Shown piece by piece: positions 46,525 to 57,058 of a stretch of 64,000 nt of DNA (position 1 is its first letter; every line of letters begins with the position of its first letter). Where the stretch lies: positions 124,001-188,000 of the forward strand of contig NKXK01000027.1 of the NCBI GenBank assembly GCA_004379165.1, written 5' to 3'. The position numbers were made by a program, and so were the translations under genes. This stretch comes from Rhodocyclaceae bacterium. GTDB taxonomy: Bacteria > Pseudomonadota > Gammaproteobacteria > Burkholderiales > Rhodocyclaceae. The notes beneath the pieces are model-generated. The model was not told the origin of the DNA, searched no databases, and saw nothing but the letters and a program-made list of their open reading frames with translations.

Positions 46525-47595
46525 ATGGACATTCACAAGCAAGCGATCGGTGCGCGTATCGACTGGCTGTTCGACCTCGCCCGCCGTCATGGCGAGAACT
46601 TCCGCAGCCCCGAGGCCTGGCTGGCCCGGCAGCGCTACCTGGCCGAACATCCGACGGCCATTGCCGTGCTCAAATGCATGGATGGCCGGATCAATATTCC
46701 GGTTGCGACGCAGACGCCGGCAGGCATCCTGATGCCCTTCCGCAATCTGGGCGGCATGTTCGACCTCGGCTGGCCGCACCTCGGCGAGGTGTTGATTCAC
46801 CATGTCTTGAAGATGACCGGCGCCGGCCGACGGGTGCTGGTACTGATCACCTATCACTGGTCGCGCGGCGATCCGAAGCGCGGTTGTGCCGGTTTCCGCT
46901 ACGACACTGCCGCCGCCATTGCGCACACGCAGGCGATCCGTCACCAGATGTCCCAGTTGTTCGGCAGCTGCCACGACAGCGTCTATCCGCTGGTTTGCGG
47001 CTTTGAAACCGACGAGGAATGCCTCGCCCTGCATGGGCCGGATGGCGAGGTGCTGGACCTCTCGCAATTTTCGGCGGCCGATGCGGTGACGCTGGAGCCG
47101 CGGCTGGCCGCCCTCCTCCCGGACATGCCAGTGCAGATGCGTGCCGATCTGCTGCCGCTGCTGCGCGGCAATCTGGAGCACATGGATCGGATTCGCACGC
47201 AGATTGCCCGGGGCGAGCGACTGCTCGACATCGAGCACCGCGAATGGGTGATCTGCGTCGGGCGGGGCTTCGACTTCCTGCACACGCCCAATCTGGCGCT
47301 GATCATCGGCCCCTACAGTCCGGACCTCGCCGATCCGGTACGCAAGGCGGCCGGCATCATCCATAGCAACATGCAGGCGGGGCGGATTCCCGAGGATGGC
47401 TTCCTGCTGCTGGCGTCGGTGCCCTACGATGAAATCGGTGTGGACCGTGCGCGGGCGGAAATGAAGGCGCGATTCCTGTCGCAGTTTGCGGCTGAGGTCA
47501 TCACGCAGGAGCAACCGGCACTGGCAAAAAAGATGACCACGCGCACGGCGGTGCTCGATTGGGGGGCGCGCAGCCTGGAATTGATTGACCGCTGA
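46525..47595 (+). CDS. CsoSCA-like (carboxysomal-type) beta-carbonic anhydrase homologue, stand-alone
   Basis: This 356-residue protein has zinc ligands in beta-carbonic-anhydrase order: Cys51 with Asp53/Arg55 in KCMDGRINIP, His111 in TYHWSRGDP and Cys121 in KRGCAGF. FRNLGGMFDLGWP follows the first motif. The HxS...P...GCA spacing resembles the carboxysome shell enzyme CsoSCA rather than ordinary beta enzymes. No carboxysome or RuBisCO gene is in the window and the long N-terminal region of CsoSCA is absent. ATG at 46525 has GGAGG 9 bases upstream; earlier starts lack one. The C-terminal 150 residues are unassigned. Confidence 0.65.
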   Translation: MDIHKQAIGARIDWLFDLARRHGENFRSPEAWLARQRYLAEHPTAIAVLKCMDGRINIPVATQTPAGILMPFRNLGGMFDLGWPHLGEVLIHHVLKMTGAGRRVLVLITYHWSRGDPKRGCAGFRYDTAAAIAHTQAIRHQMSQLFGSCHDSVYPLVCGFETDEECLALHGPDGEVLDLSQFSAADAVTLEPRLAALLPDMPVQMRADLLPLLRGNLEHMDRIRTQIARGERLLDIEHREWVICVGRGFDFLHTPNLALIIGPYSPDLADPVRKAAGIIHSNMQAGRIPEDGFLLLASVPYDEIGVDRARAEMKARFLSQFAAEVITQEQPALAKKMTTRTAVLDWGARSLELIDR

Positions 47596-47615
47596 CGCCG
47601 TCTGCGGTCAACCCG

Positions 47616-47643
47616 AAAAAGGCCGCCTATTCCGGGACGGCCC
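47616..47643 (-). terminator. intrinsic terminator of ilvA
   Basis: Read leftwards, GGCCG (complement of 47638-47642) and CGGCC (47621-47625) form a stem with a 12-base loop followed by five T (47616-47620). It lies just after the ilvA stop. Confidence 0.7.
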
Positions 47644-47650
47644 TCGCCGG

Positions 47651-49192
47651 TCAGCCGAGGAAAAGCTTGTAGACCGGGTTAGCGCTCTCGTCCCAATGGG
47701 CGTAGCCGAGATTCTTGAGGAAACTCTTGAAAGCGCCCATGTCGCCCGGTGGCACCTGCATACCGACCAGCACCCGGCCGTAGTCGGCGCCGTGGTTGCG
47801 GTAGTGGAAGAGGCTGATATTCCAGCCGGCGCTCATCTGCGTCAGGAAATTCATCAGCGCGCCCGGCCGCTCGGGGAATTCGAAGCGGTAGACCAGTTCC
47901 TTCATACCCTTTTCGCAGACCGCTGGCGCATGCCCGCCGACCATGTGTCGGACATGGTTTTTGGCCATCTCGTCCTCGGTCAGGTCGAGCGTCGGATAGC
48001 CGTGCTTCTGCAGGCTTTCGATCAGTTTGAGAGATTCCTTGCGGTCGGCGACCTGAACACCGACATAGACGTGAGCTTCCTTGTCGGTGTGATAGCGGTA
48101 ATTGAATTCGGTAACGTTGCGATTACCGATCAGCGACAGGAATTTCTTATAGGCGCCCGGCTTCTCCGGCAGCGTGACCGCAAACACCGCTTCGCGGCGC
48201 TCGCCGAACTCGGCGCGCTCGGAAACGAAACGCAGACGGTCGAAATTCATGTTGGCACCACAGGCGACAGCGACCAGATTCTTGTCCTTCAGCTTGTGCT
48301 GGCGCGCGTACTCCTTGGCGCCGGCTACGGCCATCGCCCCCGAGGGTTCGAGAATTGAGCGGGTATCCTCGAAGACGTCCTTGATCGCCGCGCAGATGGC
48401 GTCGGTATCAACAAGGATGACCTCGTCGAGGTAATCCTTGCACAGGCGGAAGGTCTCCTCGCCGACCATCTTCACCGCAGTCCCGTCGGCAAACAGTCCG
48501 ACCTGACTCAGCCGGACACGCTTACCGGCGGCCAGCGACTGCTTCATCGCGTCGGCATCGAAGGTTTCGACACCGATGATCTTGATCTCGGGGCGCAGGC
48601 GCTTGATGTAGGCAGCCACACCAGCCGCCAGCCCGCCGCCGCCGATGGCGCAAAAGACGGCGTGGATCGGCCCGTTGTGGCGCGAATGCTGGCGCAGGAT
48701 CTCCATGCCGATGGTGCCCTGGCCGGCGATGACCTCGGGGTCGTCGAAGGGATGGACGAAAGTCAGCTTCTCGGATTTCTCCAGTTCCAGCGCCCTGGCG
48801 TAAGCGTCGTCGTAGGACGAGCCGGCCAGCACCACTTCGCCGCCCCGGCGTTTGACGGCCTCGACCTTGATCCCCGGTGTGGACTCGGGCATCACGATCA
48901 CCGCCCGGCAGCCGAGCTTGCTTGCCGACAAGGCGACGCCTTGCGCGTGGTTACCGGCCGAGGCGCAGATGACGCCACGCTTGAGCTTCTCCGGCGACAG
49001 GCTGGCGATCTTGTTGTACGCCCCGCGCAGCTTGAAGGAAAACACCGGCTGCAGATCCTCGCGCTTCAGCAAAATGCGGTTGCCAACCCGGGCCGAAAGA
49101 TTGCTGGCCAGATCGAGCGGCGTTTCGACAGCGACGTCATAAACCTGGGCGTTGAGGACTTTTTCGAGATAATCCGGGTGCATGGTGCGCAA
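47651..49192 (-). CDS. ilvA: threonine ammonia-lyase, biosynthetic (IlvA)
   Basis: This 513-residue PLP enzyme converts threonine to 2-oxobutyrate for isoleucine synthesis. The PLP Lys is near residue 54 (SFKLRGAYNK). SAGNHAQGVALSA and CAIGGGGLAAGVAAY follow. The C-terminal 170 residues are two ACT-like regulatory domains (VFAVTLPEKPGAYKKFLSLI and YRFEFPERPGALMNFLTQM), which give isoleucine feedback in the family. Full-length. An intrinsic terminator follows. Confidence 0.95.
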   Translation of the reverse strand: MRTMHPDYLEKVLNAQVYDVAVETPLDLASNLSARVGNRILLKREDLQPVFSFKLRGAYNKIASLSPEKLKRGVICASAGNHAQGVALSASKLGCRAVIVMPESTPGIKVEAVKRRGGEVVLAGSSYDDAYARALELEKSEKLTFVHPFDDPEVIAGQGTIGMEILRQHSRHNGPIHAVFCAIGGGGLAAGVAAYIKRLRPEIKIIGVETFDADAMKQSLAAGKRVRLSQVGLFADGTAVKMVGEETFRLCKDYLDEVILVDTDAICAAIKDVFEDTRSILEPSGAMAVAGAKEYARQHKLKDKNLVAVACGANMNFDRLRFVSERAEFGERREAVFAVTLPEKPGAYKKFLSLIGNRNVTEFNYRYHTDKEAHVYVGVQVADRKESLKLIESLQKHGYPTLDLTEDEMAKNHVRHMVGGHAPAVCEKGMKELVYRFEFPERPGALMNFLTQMSAGWNISLFHYRNHGADYGRVLVGMQVPPGDMGAFKSFLKNLGYAHWDESANPVYKLFLG

Positions 49193-49222
49193 CTTCTTGA
49201 AGGCAAAAAGGGAATTCTACGG

Positions 49223-49639
49223 GTGGACTGGCTAAACGTCACGGCAGAACAAGGGCTTGCCGGTCTCTTTTTTGCCAGTTTTTTGGCGTCGACCTTACTG
49301 CCGGGCGGCTCCGAGGCTGCGTTGTGGGGCTTTCTGCAATTGCATCCGGACGCGCTCTGGCCAGCGCTGGGGCTGGCCACTTTGGGCAATACGCTGGGCG
49401 GGCTGACGTCCTGGCTTTGCGGCCGCTTCCTGCCGCGCTGGCAGCATCTGGAGGACTTGCCTCAACGGGAAACTCTCGTCCGTTGGGGCAGTCCGGTGCT
49501 GCTGTTGTCGTGGGCGCCGCTGATCGGCGATGCACTGTGCGTCGCCGCAGGCTGGCTGCGCCTGCACTGGCTGAACTGCACGCTGTTCATGGCGCTGGGC
49601 AAATTTGTGCGATACCTCTTCATTGCATGGGTGGCGTAA
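49223..49639 (+). CDS. YqaA/DedA-like small membrane protein
   Basis: This 138-residue protein has three to four membrane segments and family traits: FFASFLASTLLPGGSEAAL, TLGNTLGGLTSW and LLSWAPLIGDALCVAAGWLR. YqaA is a short DedA/SNARE-associated relative, possibly a lipid or undecaprenyl-phosphate carrier. The start is probably GTG at 49223 with AGGGAA before it. It is divergent from ilvA, starting 30 bases from that gene's start. Confidence 0.8.
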   Translation: MDWLNVTAEQGLAGLFFASFLASTLLPGGSEAALWGFLQLHPDALWPALGLATLGNTLGGLTSWLCGRFLPRWQHLEDLPQRETLVRWGSPVLLLSWAPLIGDALCVAAGWLRLHWLNCTLFMALGKFVRYLFIAWVA

Positions 49640-49775
49640 TGCCTGGATGTACCGAGCGAAGGGATGAATCAAGAATTCCGGGCTGAACCTTTGCCATCGT
49701 CCGCCGGTCTACTTCGGACGCGTGTTGCGCCGCAATACGCTAAAATCCATCTTTTGACAGTTCCCGGCTGCTTCC

Positions 49776-52700
49776 ATGACCGCCCGCCTGCGCGAAATCC
49801 CGTATAACTACACCTCGTTTTCCGACCGCGAAATCGTCATCCGTCTGCTCGGTGCGGACAACTGGGCGATCCTCGACGAACTGCGCGGCGAGCGCGTTAC
49901 TGGCCGTTCGGCGCGGATGCTCTACGAGGTGCTGGGCGATATCTGGGTGGTCCAGCGTAATCCCTATCTGGAAGACGATCTGCTTGACAACCGCGAGCGT
50001 CGCGATGCGCTGGTCAATGCCCTGCGCCATCGTCTGAAGGAAGTCGAGAAGCGGCGCGCAGAAAGCGAGACGGAGGATCCGAAGCGTTCGGCCAAGGTCA
50101 GGCGTCTGGTTGAGGCGGCGCAAGAGGCCGTTAACCGCTTCGAGGCGCGCTTTGGCGAAACCATCGATCTGCGCCGCAAGGTACTGAAGCACCTTGGCAA
50201 GCATACCCGCCGTGACAACATCGCTTTCGATGGCCTGGCCCGGGTCTCGCATGTCACCGATGCCACTGACTGGCGCGTTGAATATCCCTTCGTTGTCCTC
50301 TATCCGGATACCGAAGAAGAGATCGGCCACCTCGTGCGTGGCTGTATCGAGGCGGGCCTGACCATCATCCCGCGTGGCGGTGGTACCGGCTATACCGGCG
50401 GTGCCGTCCCGTTGACGCCGTATTCGGCGGTGATCAACACCGAAAAGCTGATCGATATGAGCCCGGTCGAGGAACTGGTGCTGGCTGGCCACGAGACCCC
50501 GTACGCCACCATCCGTACCGGCGCCGGTGTCGTCACCGAGCGCGTGTCGGAATCGGCCAGCGCAGCCGGGCGTGTTTTCGCGGTCGACCCGACGTCGGCC
50601 TCGGCTTCATGCATCGGCGGCAACATCGCCATGAATGCCGGTGGCAAGAAGGCGGTGCTATGGGGTACGGCACTCGACAACCTGGCCTGGTGGAAGATGG
50701 TCGATCCGGATGGCAACTGGCTTGAAGTCGAACGCGTCAATCACAACTACGGCAAGATCCACGAGCAGCAAGATGTCGAATTCCGCGTCAAGCGCTTCGA
50801 CCCTTCCGGCAAGCAGTTGCTCGGCGAGGAGATCCTGGTCATGCCTGGCGCTGCTTGCCGCAAGATCGGTCTGGGTAAGGACGTCACCGACAAGTTCCTC
50901 GGCGGCATTCCCGGCGTGCAGAAGGAAGGTACTGACGGCATCATCGTCGCCGCGCGCTGGGTGCTGCACAAGATGCCGCCGGTGGCGCGCACTGTCTGTC
51001 TCGAATTTTTTGGTCAGGTTCGCGAAGCTGTGCCGGCCATCGTCGAGATCACCGACTACTTCAAGCCGGGTGGTGCCGGCCACGCGGCCGGCGTGCAGTT
51101 GGCTGGCCTCGAACACCTTGACGAGCGCTATGTGAAGGCTGTCGGTTACGCGACCAAGGCCAAGCGCCACGGCCGCCCGAAGATGGTGCTGATCGGCGAC
51201 ATCGTCGGCCACGACGAAAAGGCGGTGATGGCTGCCGCCTCGGAAGTCGTGCGCATGTGCAACCTGCGCGCTGCTGAAGGCTTTATTGCGGTCGACGCGG
51301 AAACCCGCAAGAAATTCTGGCTCGACCGTTCGCGTACTGCCGCCATCTCGCGTCATACCAACGCCTTCAAGGTCAACGAGGACGTGGTCATCCCGCTGCC
51401 GCGCATGGGTGAGTACTGCGACGGCATCGAGCGCATCAACATCGAGCTGTCGACGCAGAACAAGCTGGCGCTGTGCGACGCGCTTTCCGAATTCCTGCAG
51501 GGCGAACTGCCGCTGCACGAAGGCGACGCCAACGTCGACAAGACGGTGCTGATCGGCGACCGCCGCCAGGCGGCGCTCGATTACGTCGCTTCGGTGCGAC
51601 GCCGCTGGGCATGGCTGCTGGCCAACCTCGACCTGCCGCTGGCCGAGGCCGAGGCGCAGTTCGCCGAATACGGCGTGGTGGCCGGCGAACTGACCAACAA
51701 GGCGGCCAACGCGGTGCTCTTCCACCGCATGCAGGACTATTCCGTCCGCACCTCGTGGAAGCAGGAACTTAAGGCGCGCCTGGCCAAGATTTTCGACGGT
51801 TCGGTCTATCGCCCGATCATCGAGCGCATCGAGGGCATTCACACCGAGGTCCTGCGCGGCCGCGTCTTCGTCGCCCTGCACATGCACGCCGGCGACGGCA
51901 ACGTGCATACCAACATCCCGGTCAACTCCGACAACTACGAGATGCTGCAGACGGCGCACAAGGCCGTCGAACGCATCATGCACATCGCACGCGGCTTGGA
52001 TGGCGTTATTTCCGGCGAGCACGGCATCGGCATCACCAAGCTCGAATTCCTGGCGGAAGACGAGATCGCCCCGTTCCGCGCCTACAAGCAGAAGGTTGAT
52101 CCCGAGGGTCGCTTCAACAAGGGCAAGCTGATGCACGGCGGCGACCTGACCAATGCCTACACACCGTCGTTCAGCCTGCTCGGTACCGAATCGCTGATCA
52201 TGGAGCAATCCGAGATCGGCAAGATTTCAGAGATGGTCAAGGACTGCCTGCGTTGTGGCAAGTGCAAGCCGGTCTGTTCGACGCATGTGCCGCGCGCCAA
52301 CCTGCTCTACAGCCCTCGCAACAAGATTCTGGCGACGTCGCTGCTGGTCGAGGCTTTCCTGTACGAGGAACAGACCCGCCGCGGCATTTCGCTGAAGCAT
52401 TTCGATGAGTTCAACGACGTTGCCGACCATTGCACGGTTTGCCACCGCTGCTTCAAGCCCTGTCCGGTGGATATCGACTTCGGCGATGTTTCGGTGGCCA
52501 TGCGCAATTTCCTGCGCAAGCAGGACAAGAAGCGCTTCAGCCCGGGGACGGCGGCGGCAATGGCCTTCCTGACCGCCAAGGATCCGGCGACGATCAAGTT
52601 CATGCGCGCCGGAATGATGGAGTTCGGTTTCAAGGCGCAACGTCTGGCGCACACGGCCGCCAAGGCGATTGGTCTGGTGCAGGACACGCGCAAGCATCCA

Positions 52701-53651
52701 CCGGCTTCTCTGGGCGCACCAACGGTCAAGACACAGGTCATCCACTTCCTCAACCGGCCGATGCCGGGCAACCTGCCCAAGCGCACCTCGCGTGCCTTGC
52801 TCGATATCGAGGACGACAAGGTCATCCCGGTGATTCGCAATCCGAAGAAGACGACCGAGGAGTCTGATGCTGTCTTCTACTTCCCGGGCTGCGGCTCCGA
52901 GCGACTGTTCTCGCAGGTCGGTCTGGCGACGCAGGCGATGCTCTACGAGGTTGGCGCGACCACGGTGTTGCCACCAGGCTATTTGTGCTGTGGCTATCCG
53001 CAGACGTCTTCCGGCGATGAGGACAAGGGTCAGAAGATCACGACGGATAATCGCGTGCTTTTCCATCGTGTGGCCAACACGCTGAACTATCTCGACATCA
53101 AGACGGTGATCGTTTCCTGCGGTACCTGCATGGATCAGTTGCAAAAATACCAGTTCGAGAAGATCTTCCCTGGCTGTCGCCTGCTCGACATTCACGAGTA
53201 CCTGATGGAGAAGGGTGTCAAACTGGAAGGTGTCGAGGGCACGCGCTATATGTACCACGATCCCTGCCATACGCCGATGAAAGCCTACGCACCGCTCGCC
53301 GTGACCAAGTCGCTGATGGGTCAGGATGTACCGCTGACCGATCGTTGCTGCGGTGACTCGGGGTCGTTTGCCTATGCCCGTCCGGATGTGGCGACGCAGG
53401 TCAAGTTCCGCAAGCAGCAGGACATCGAGCAGCGCGCCGAGAAACTGCGCGCCGATGGCTTCAAGGGTGAGGTCAAGATACTTACTTCCTGCCCGGCCTG
53501 TTTGCAGGGCCTCAGCCGCTATGACGAGGATGCCGGTACCCAGGCCGACTACATTGTCGTCGAGATGGCCAAGCACCTGCTCGGTGAGAACTGGATGGTG
53601 GATTACGTCGGCAAGGCCAACAGCGGCGGAATCGAGCGCGTATTGCTCTGA
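49776..53651 (+). CDS. large FAD/Fe-S oxidoreductase with DUF3683 (glycolate/D-lactate-dehydrogenase-like fusion)
   Basis: This 1291-residue protein fuses what are usually separate subunits. Residues 1-140 are DUF3683-like. A PCMH-type FAD domain follows (about 165-330; [18 protein letters not shown]), then an FAD-oxidase C-terminal domain (about 560-790; [12 protein letters not shown]). Two ferredoxin motifs ([11 protein letters not shown] near 823 and [12 protein letters not shown] near 886) and two CCG domains (FPGCGSE/CCGYPQ and DPCHTP/CCGDSG) complete it. This equals GlcD plus GlcF in one chain. Likely oxidises a 2-hydroxy acid and feeds quinone; substrate unknown. A HIT gene follows. 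Confidence 0.88.
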   Translation: MTARLREIPYNYTSFSDREIVIRLLGADNWAILDELRGERVTGRSARMLYEVLGDIWVVQRNPYLEDDLLDNRERRDALVNALRHRLKEVEKRRAESETEDPKRSAKVRRLVEAAQEAVNRFEARFGETIDLRRKVLKHLGKHTRRDNIAFDGLARVSHVTDATDWRVEYPFVVLYPDTEEEIGHLVRGCIEAGLTIIPRGGGTGYTGGAVPLTPYSAVINTEKLIDMSPVEELVLAGHETPYATIRTGAGVVTERVSESASAAGRVFAVDPTSASASCIGGNIAMNAGGKKAVLWGTALDNLAWWKMVDPDGNWLEVERVNHNYGKIHEQQDVEFRVKRFDPSGKQLLGEEILVMPGAACRKIGLGKDVTDKFLGGIPGVQKEGTDGIIVAARWVLHKMPPVARTVCLEFFGQVREAVPAIVEITDYFKPGGAGHAAGVQLAGLEHLDERYVKAVGYATKAKRHGRPKMVLIGDIVGHDEKAVMAAASEVVRMCNLRAAEGFIAVDAETRKKFWLDRSRTAAISRHTNAFKVNEDVVIPLPRMGEYCDGIERINIELSTQNKLALCDALSEFLQGELPLHEGDANVDKTVLIGDRRQAALDYVASVRRRWAWLLANLDLPLAEAEAQFAEYGVVAGELTNKAANAVLFHRMQDYSVRTSWKQELKARLAKIFDGSVYRPIIERIEGIHTEVLRGRVFVALHMHAGDGNVHTNIPVNSDNYEMLQTAHKAVERIMHIARGLDGVISGEHGIGITKLEFLAEDEIAPFRAYKQKVDPEGRFNKGKLMHGGDLTNAYTPSFSLLGTESLIMEQSEIGKISEMVKDCLRCGKCKPVCSTHVPRANLLYSPRNKILATSLLVEAFLYEEQTRRGISLKHFDEFNDVADHCTVCHRCFKPCPVDIDFGDVSVAMRNFLRKQDKKRFSPGTAAAMAFLTAKDPATIKFMRAGMMEFGFKAQRLAHTAAKAIGLVQDTRKHPPASLGAPTVKTQVIHFLNRPMPGNLPKRTSRALLDIEDDKVIPVIRNPKKTTEESDAVFYFPGCGSERLFSQVGLATQAMLYEVGATTVLPPGYLCCGYPQTSSGDEDKGQKITTDNRVLFHRVANTLNYLDIKTVIVSCGTCMDQLQKYQFEKIFPGCRLLDIHEYLMEKGVKLEGVEGTRYMYHDPCHTPMKAYAPLAVTKSLMGQDVPLTDRCCGDSGSFAYARPDVATQVKFRKQQDIEQRAEKLRADGFKGEVKILTSCPACLQGLSRYDEDAGTQADYIVVEMAKHLLGENWMVDYVGKANSGGIERVLL

Positions 53652-53757
53652 TTTACGAGTGTTTTGCCGGTTGGCCGTGAAATAATTGGTGACCGGGAGG
53701 GGTTAGGCTGGCTGTAAAATATCCCGTAAGTAATAAATGTATATACAGGAGTCGTCC

Positions 53758-54201
53758 GTGACCGCTACAACCCAAGCTCGCTGCGAGCTTTGCCATCAGG
53801 ATGGCGGCACGGTGCTTTACCGTACCGATGCCTGGCGCGTCGTTCGGGTCGATGATCCGCACTATCCCGGGTTTTGCCGCGTCATTCTCAACCGCCACGA
53901 GCGCGAAATGACGGCTCTGTCGGCCGCCGAGCAGATTGAACTGATGGCCGCTGTGTTCACTGTCGAAAGCGTGGTGCGTCGCATCTTCCAGCCCGACAAG
54001 ATCAATCTTGCCAGCTTCGGCAACATGGCTCCTCATGTCCATTGGCACATCATTCCGCGCTGGCAGGACGATCGGCACTTCCCTGAACCCATCTGGGGTG
54101 CGGTGCATCGCGAAGGTGCGCCACAGCAGCGGATCATTGTCAGTGACGATCAACTGGCCACTGCCATCGCTACTGCTTTTAGGCCTGCTGTAAAGGAGTG
54201 A
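53758..54201 (+). CDS. HIT family protein
   Basis: This 147-residue protein has CELCHQDGG near the start and the histidine triad HVHWHIIPRW. The family hydrolyses nucleotide phosphates or phosphoramidates. I chose GTG at 53758, with AGGAG 6 bases upstream; an ATG at 53737 lacks a ribosome site. It precedes the next gene by 4 bases. Confidence 0.88.
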   Translation: MTATTQARCELCHQDGGTVLYRTDAWRVVRVDDPHYPGFCRVILNRHEREMTALSAAEQIELMAAVFTVESVVRRIFQPDKINLASFGNMAPHVHWHIIPRWQDDRHFPEPIWGAVHREGAPQQRIIVSDDQLATAIATAFRPAVKE

Positions 54202-54205
54202 GACC

Positions 54206-55825
54206 ATGAACGCCTTTGTCGACTCACCCAATCTGGTATTCACCGACATCCAGTCTGGTGGTGATTACCTGTCCGCACTGCCGCTCGCCAATCCCGTGGC
54301 CGCAGAAGAAAAGCTGACCGCCTTCCTCGACGCGCTGCTTGCGGCGCCACCCGATCCCGGCATCCTGTTCAGCCTGTTGGAACAGGCACGGGTACCGCTC
54401 TGCTTTGTCGAGGAGGAGATGGCACGCCGCTACTACAACCGGCCCTTGCCACTCTCCGATGACGAGGAAACCTGCTTCCAGCAGGTCGTTGCCGCCTGGC
54501 GAAAGATGGCGCGGGCTTATGCAATGTGTGCGCAAATGGAGGAGCCCGCTACAGCCAGCGCGCAGTTCTCGGCATTGATGGCGACCATCCTGCATCGTTG
54601 CCTGTACTACACAGGCATGGTGATCCTCGAACATTACCGTGCGCGGCGCGAGTTGCCGGCCGGCACCTGGATCGAACTCCACGGCTTTTACGAGACGGCC
54701 GAGGAATGGCAGGTCGCCTACACGCCGGTCGAGGATACGCTGGAAAACAACCTTCAGGCGAGTCATTGTGCGGCAGCCTATGCCACGCTGCTGCTGATTG
54801 ATGTCGCCAGCCCGTACAGCAATAGCGTCCGCAACCTGAATCTGATCCGCCGCTGGGCGGGCATGTGGTCGCCACTGATCTCGCTCCATCGGCTCGATGA
54901 CGAACTGGAACTGCCACCCTACATTGTTGAACTGATGAAGGATGCTCCGCTGCATCCCAGCTCCACATCGGAGGATCCGGGCAAGGATGCCCGTCGTCTG
55001 GACATGACGCGCCTCGGCCTCCAGGTCAATCACATGCTCAGTCAGTTGCGACATCGGGTGACACCCGCCCAGTTGGGGCTGGGTGAGGAAACCAGTGGCC
55101 ACGTGATACAGTTGCTCGAGCATCTCTCCAGACCGTGGACGCAGGCGGCGTCACCCCGGCGTTTTCGCCGCTTTGCGACGCAGGGGATCGCCAAGGTCGC
55201 CGTCAGTTTTGAAGCCATGCATTTCTGCGTCAGCGGTAAGCCTTTCGAGCAGCCGGACATCGCCATTGCCTATTCGCGGAAGGACTTCGACCAGCTCTTC
55301 ACCTTCCGTGATCGCGCTGATCCCGGCGCTGCGCTAATTATTCGTCCGCCGATCAGCTATCCCGTGGATGAGTGGTCGGTGATTAACCACTCGGCCAATG
55401 GTTTCCGCCTTGGGCGGAGCAAGGCTGGCCAGAAGCTGGCACATGGCCAGTTGCTGGTAGTTTGCCCGCACGATGGGGATCGCTTCCTTCTGGCGCAGGC
55501 GACCTGGTTGATGGAGGATCATAGCGGAGGCTTGCTGGTGGGGCTGGCGACGCTGCCTGGCATGCCGCAGGCCATCGGTGTGCGCCAACATGTTCAGGGC
55601 GCCGCTTCCGGTGAACGCTATGTCCGTGCCTTCATGCTGCCCGCCATGCCAGCGATCCTTGAGGAAGGCTCTGTCGTCCTGCCCGCCGGGATCTATACGG
55701 CGAGCAAGGTGCTGGATGTTTTCCACGAAGAATCGCACTGGCAAATCCGCTTGATGCACATCCTGCAGCGGGGTACGGATTTCGATCGGGTCAGCTTCCA
55801 GATGGTGAATACGCATCCGGTTTGA
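54206..55825 (+). CDS. conserved protein of unknown function with PilZ-like motif
   Basis: This 539-residue soluble protein has no signal peptide. The N-terminal two thirds are helical. An RRFRRFATQ segment (residues about 316-324) and, about 75 residues later, NHSANGFRLGR recall the two PilZ motifs RxxxR and (D/N)xSxxG, although their separation is longer than usual. The last 60 residues are beta-rich (VLPAGIYTASKVLDV). I cannot assign a function. It follows the HIT gene with AAGGAG upstream of the ATG. Confidence 0.6.
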   Translation: MNAFVDSPNLVFTDIQSGGDYLSALPLANPVAAEEKLTAFLDALLAAPPDPGILFSLLEQARVPLCFVEEEMARRYYNRPLPLSDDEETCFQQVVAAWRKMARAYAMCAQMEEPATASAQFSALMATILHRCLYYTGMVILEHYRARRELPAGTWIELHGFYETAEEWQVAYTPVEDTLENNLQASHCAAAYATLLLIDVASPYSNSVRNLNLIRRWAGMWSPLISLHRLDDELELPPYIVELMKDAPLHPSSTSEDPGKDARRLDMTRLGLQVNHMLSQLRHRVTPAQLGLGEETSGHVIQLLEHLSRPWTQAASPRRFRRFATQGIAKVAVSFEAMHFCVSGKPFEQPDIAIAYSRKDFDQLFTFRDRADPGAALIIRPPISYPVDEWSVINHSANGFRLGRSKAGQKLAHGQLLVVCPHDGDRFLLAQATWLMEDHSGGLLVGLATLPGMPQAIGVRQHVQGAASGERYVRAFMLPAMPAILEEGSVVLPAGIYTASKVLDVFHEESHWQIRLMHILQRGTDFDRVSFQMVNTHPV

Positions 55826-55887
55826 TCGAGGTCGCGCGTGAGCGCTTGGGAGTGCGGTAAACTACCGTCCTTGCCCAGGAGGACACC

Positions 55888-56307
55888 ATGGCCGGCATGG
55901 AACGCGATACCCCTATCCCGAACGAGATCAAGCTGCACCAGAAATCACGACGCCTAGAGCTGATTTACGAAGACGAAAGCTACGCGCTGGACTTCGAGTT
56001 TCTGCGCGTCTATACACCGTCAGCCGAGGCTCGTGGCCACGGACCCGGACAGGAAGTGCTGCAAACCGGCAAGCGTAATGTGACCATTGAACGGATCGAA
56101 CCGGTCGGTACCTACGCATTGCGTCTTGTATTTTCTGACGGTCACGACAGCGGTTTGTATTCCTGGGACATGCTGCACAATCTCGGGCGGCATCAGGCCG
56201 AACTCTGGGCAGAGTACCTCAACCAGATCGAGCGCAACGGTCTCTCCCGCGATGTCGACACAACCTCCCGCCCGGCTGGCGGTGCTTGCAGTTCACACAA
56301 ACACTGA
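55888..56307 (+). CDS. DUF971 family protein (GBBH-like N-terminal domain)
   Basis: This 139-residue protein has PNEIKLHQKSRRLELIYED, the FLRVYTPSAEARGHGPG segment and GHDSGLYSWDML, which match the DUF971 zinc-binding domain shared with gamma-butyrobetaine hydroxylase. The C-terminus ends in a Cys/His-rich tail (GGACSSHKH). AGGAGG precedes the ATG. It starts a unit with ubiE and ubiJ; ubiE begins 3 bases after it. This order is usual in betaproteobacteria. Confidence 0.9.
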   Translation: MAGMERDTPIPNEIKLHQKSRRLELIYEDESYALDFEFLRVYTPSAEARGHGPGQEVLQTGKRNVTIERIEPVGTYALRLVFSDGHDSGLYSWDMLHNLGRHQAELWAEYLNQIERNGLSRDVDTTSRPAGGACSSHKH

Positions 56308-56310
56308 GTC

Positions 56311-57048
56311 ATGGATAAACAGACGACACACTTCGGTTACGAAACCGTAGCCGAGCAGGAGAAGGCCCGTCGCGTTGCCGACGTATTTGATTCGGTCGCC
56401 AGCCGCTACGATCTGATGAACGATCTGATGTCCGGCGGCATGCATCGCTTGTGGAAGGCGTTCACGATCCAGCGCAGCGGCGTACGTGAAGGGTCGCGAG
56501 TTCTGGACGTTGCCGGCGGGACCGGCGACCTGTCGCTGGCTTTTGCCAAAAAGGTTGGCCCAAGTGGTCAGGTCTGGCTGACCGATATCAACAACGCGAT
56601 GCTTGCCCGCGGCCGGGACCGCTTGCTCGACAAGGGCTACATGTTGCCCGTCGCGCAGTGCGATGCCGAGAAACTCCCTTTCCCGGATGACTGGTTTGAT
56701 TGCGTTACCGTAGCATTCGGATTGCGCAACATGACGCACAAGGATGCTGCCATCGCCGAAATGCGCCGGGTACTGCGACCGGGCGGCCGTCTTCTGGTCC
56801 TCGAATTTTCACAAGTCTGGAAGCCACTGGCACCGATCTACGACTTCTATTCCTTCCAGGTGATACCCCGTGTCGGCAGACTGGTGACCAATGACGCCGA
56901 AAGCTACCGTTATCTCTCCGAGTCGATCCGGGTCCATCCCGATCAGGAAACACTGAAGGCGATGATGGCGTCGGTCGGGCTGGAGCGCGTGGAATACTTC
57001 AATATGGCAATGGGCGTAGTCGCCCTGCACCGCGGATTCAAATTCTGA
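56311..57048 (+). CDS. ubiE: ubiquinone/menaquinone C-methyltransferase UbiE
   Basis: This 245-residue SAM methyltransferase has the family start [20 protein letters not shown], the SAM motif [16 protein letters not shown] and [16 protein letters not shown]. It methylates demethylmenaquinol and 2-methoxy-6-polyprenyl-1,4-benzoquinol. Followed by ubiJ after 10 bases. Confidence 0.96.
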   Translation: MDKQTTHFGYETVAEQEKARRVADVFDSVASRYDLMNDLMSGGMHRLWKAFTIQRSGVREGSRVLDVAGGTGDLSLAFAKKVGPSGQVWLTDINNAMLARGRDRLLDKGYMLPVAQCDAEKLPFPDDWFDCVTVAFGLRNMTHKDAAIAEMRRVLRPGGRLLVLEFSQVWKPLAPIYDFYSFQVIPRVGRLVTNDAESYRYLSESIRVHPDQETLKAMMASVGLERVEYFNMAMGVVALHRGFKF

Positions 57049-57058
57049 CGGGGGCATT

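Noticed and set aside
50658-52208. 516-codon minus-strand open frame
   Set aside because: Antisense to the FAD/Fe-S oxidoreductase, no recognisable protein.
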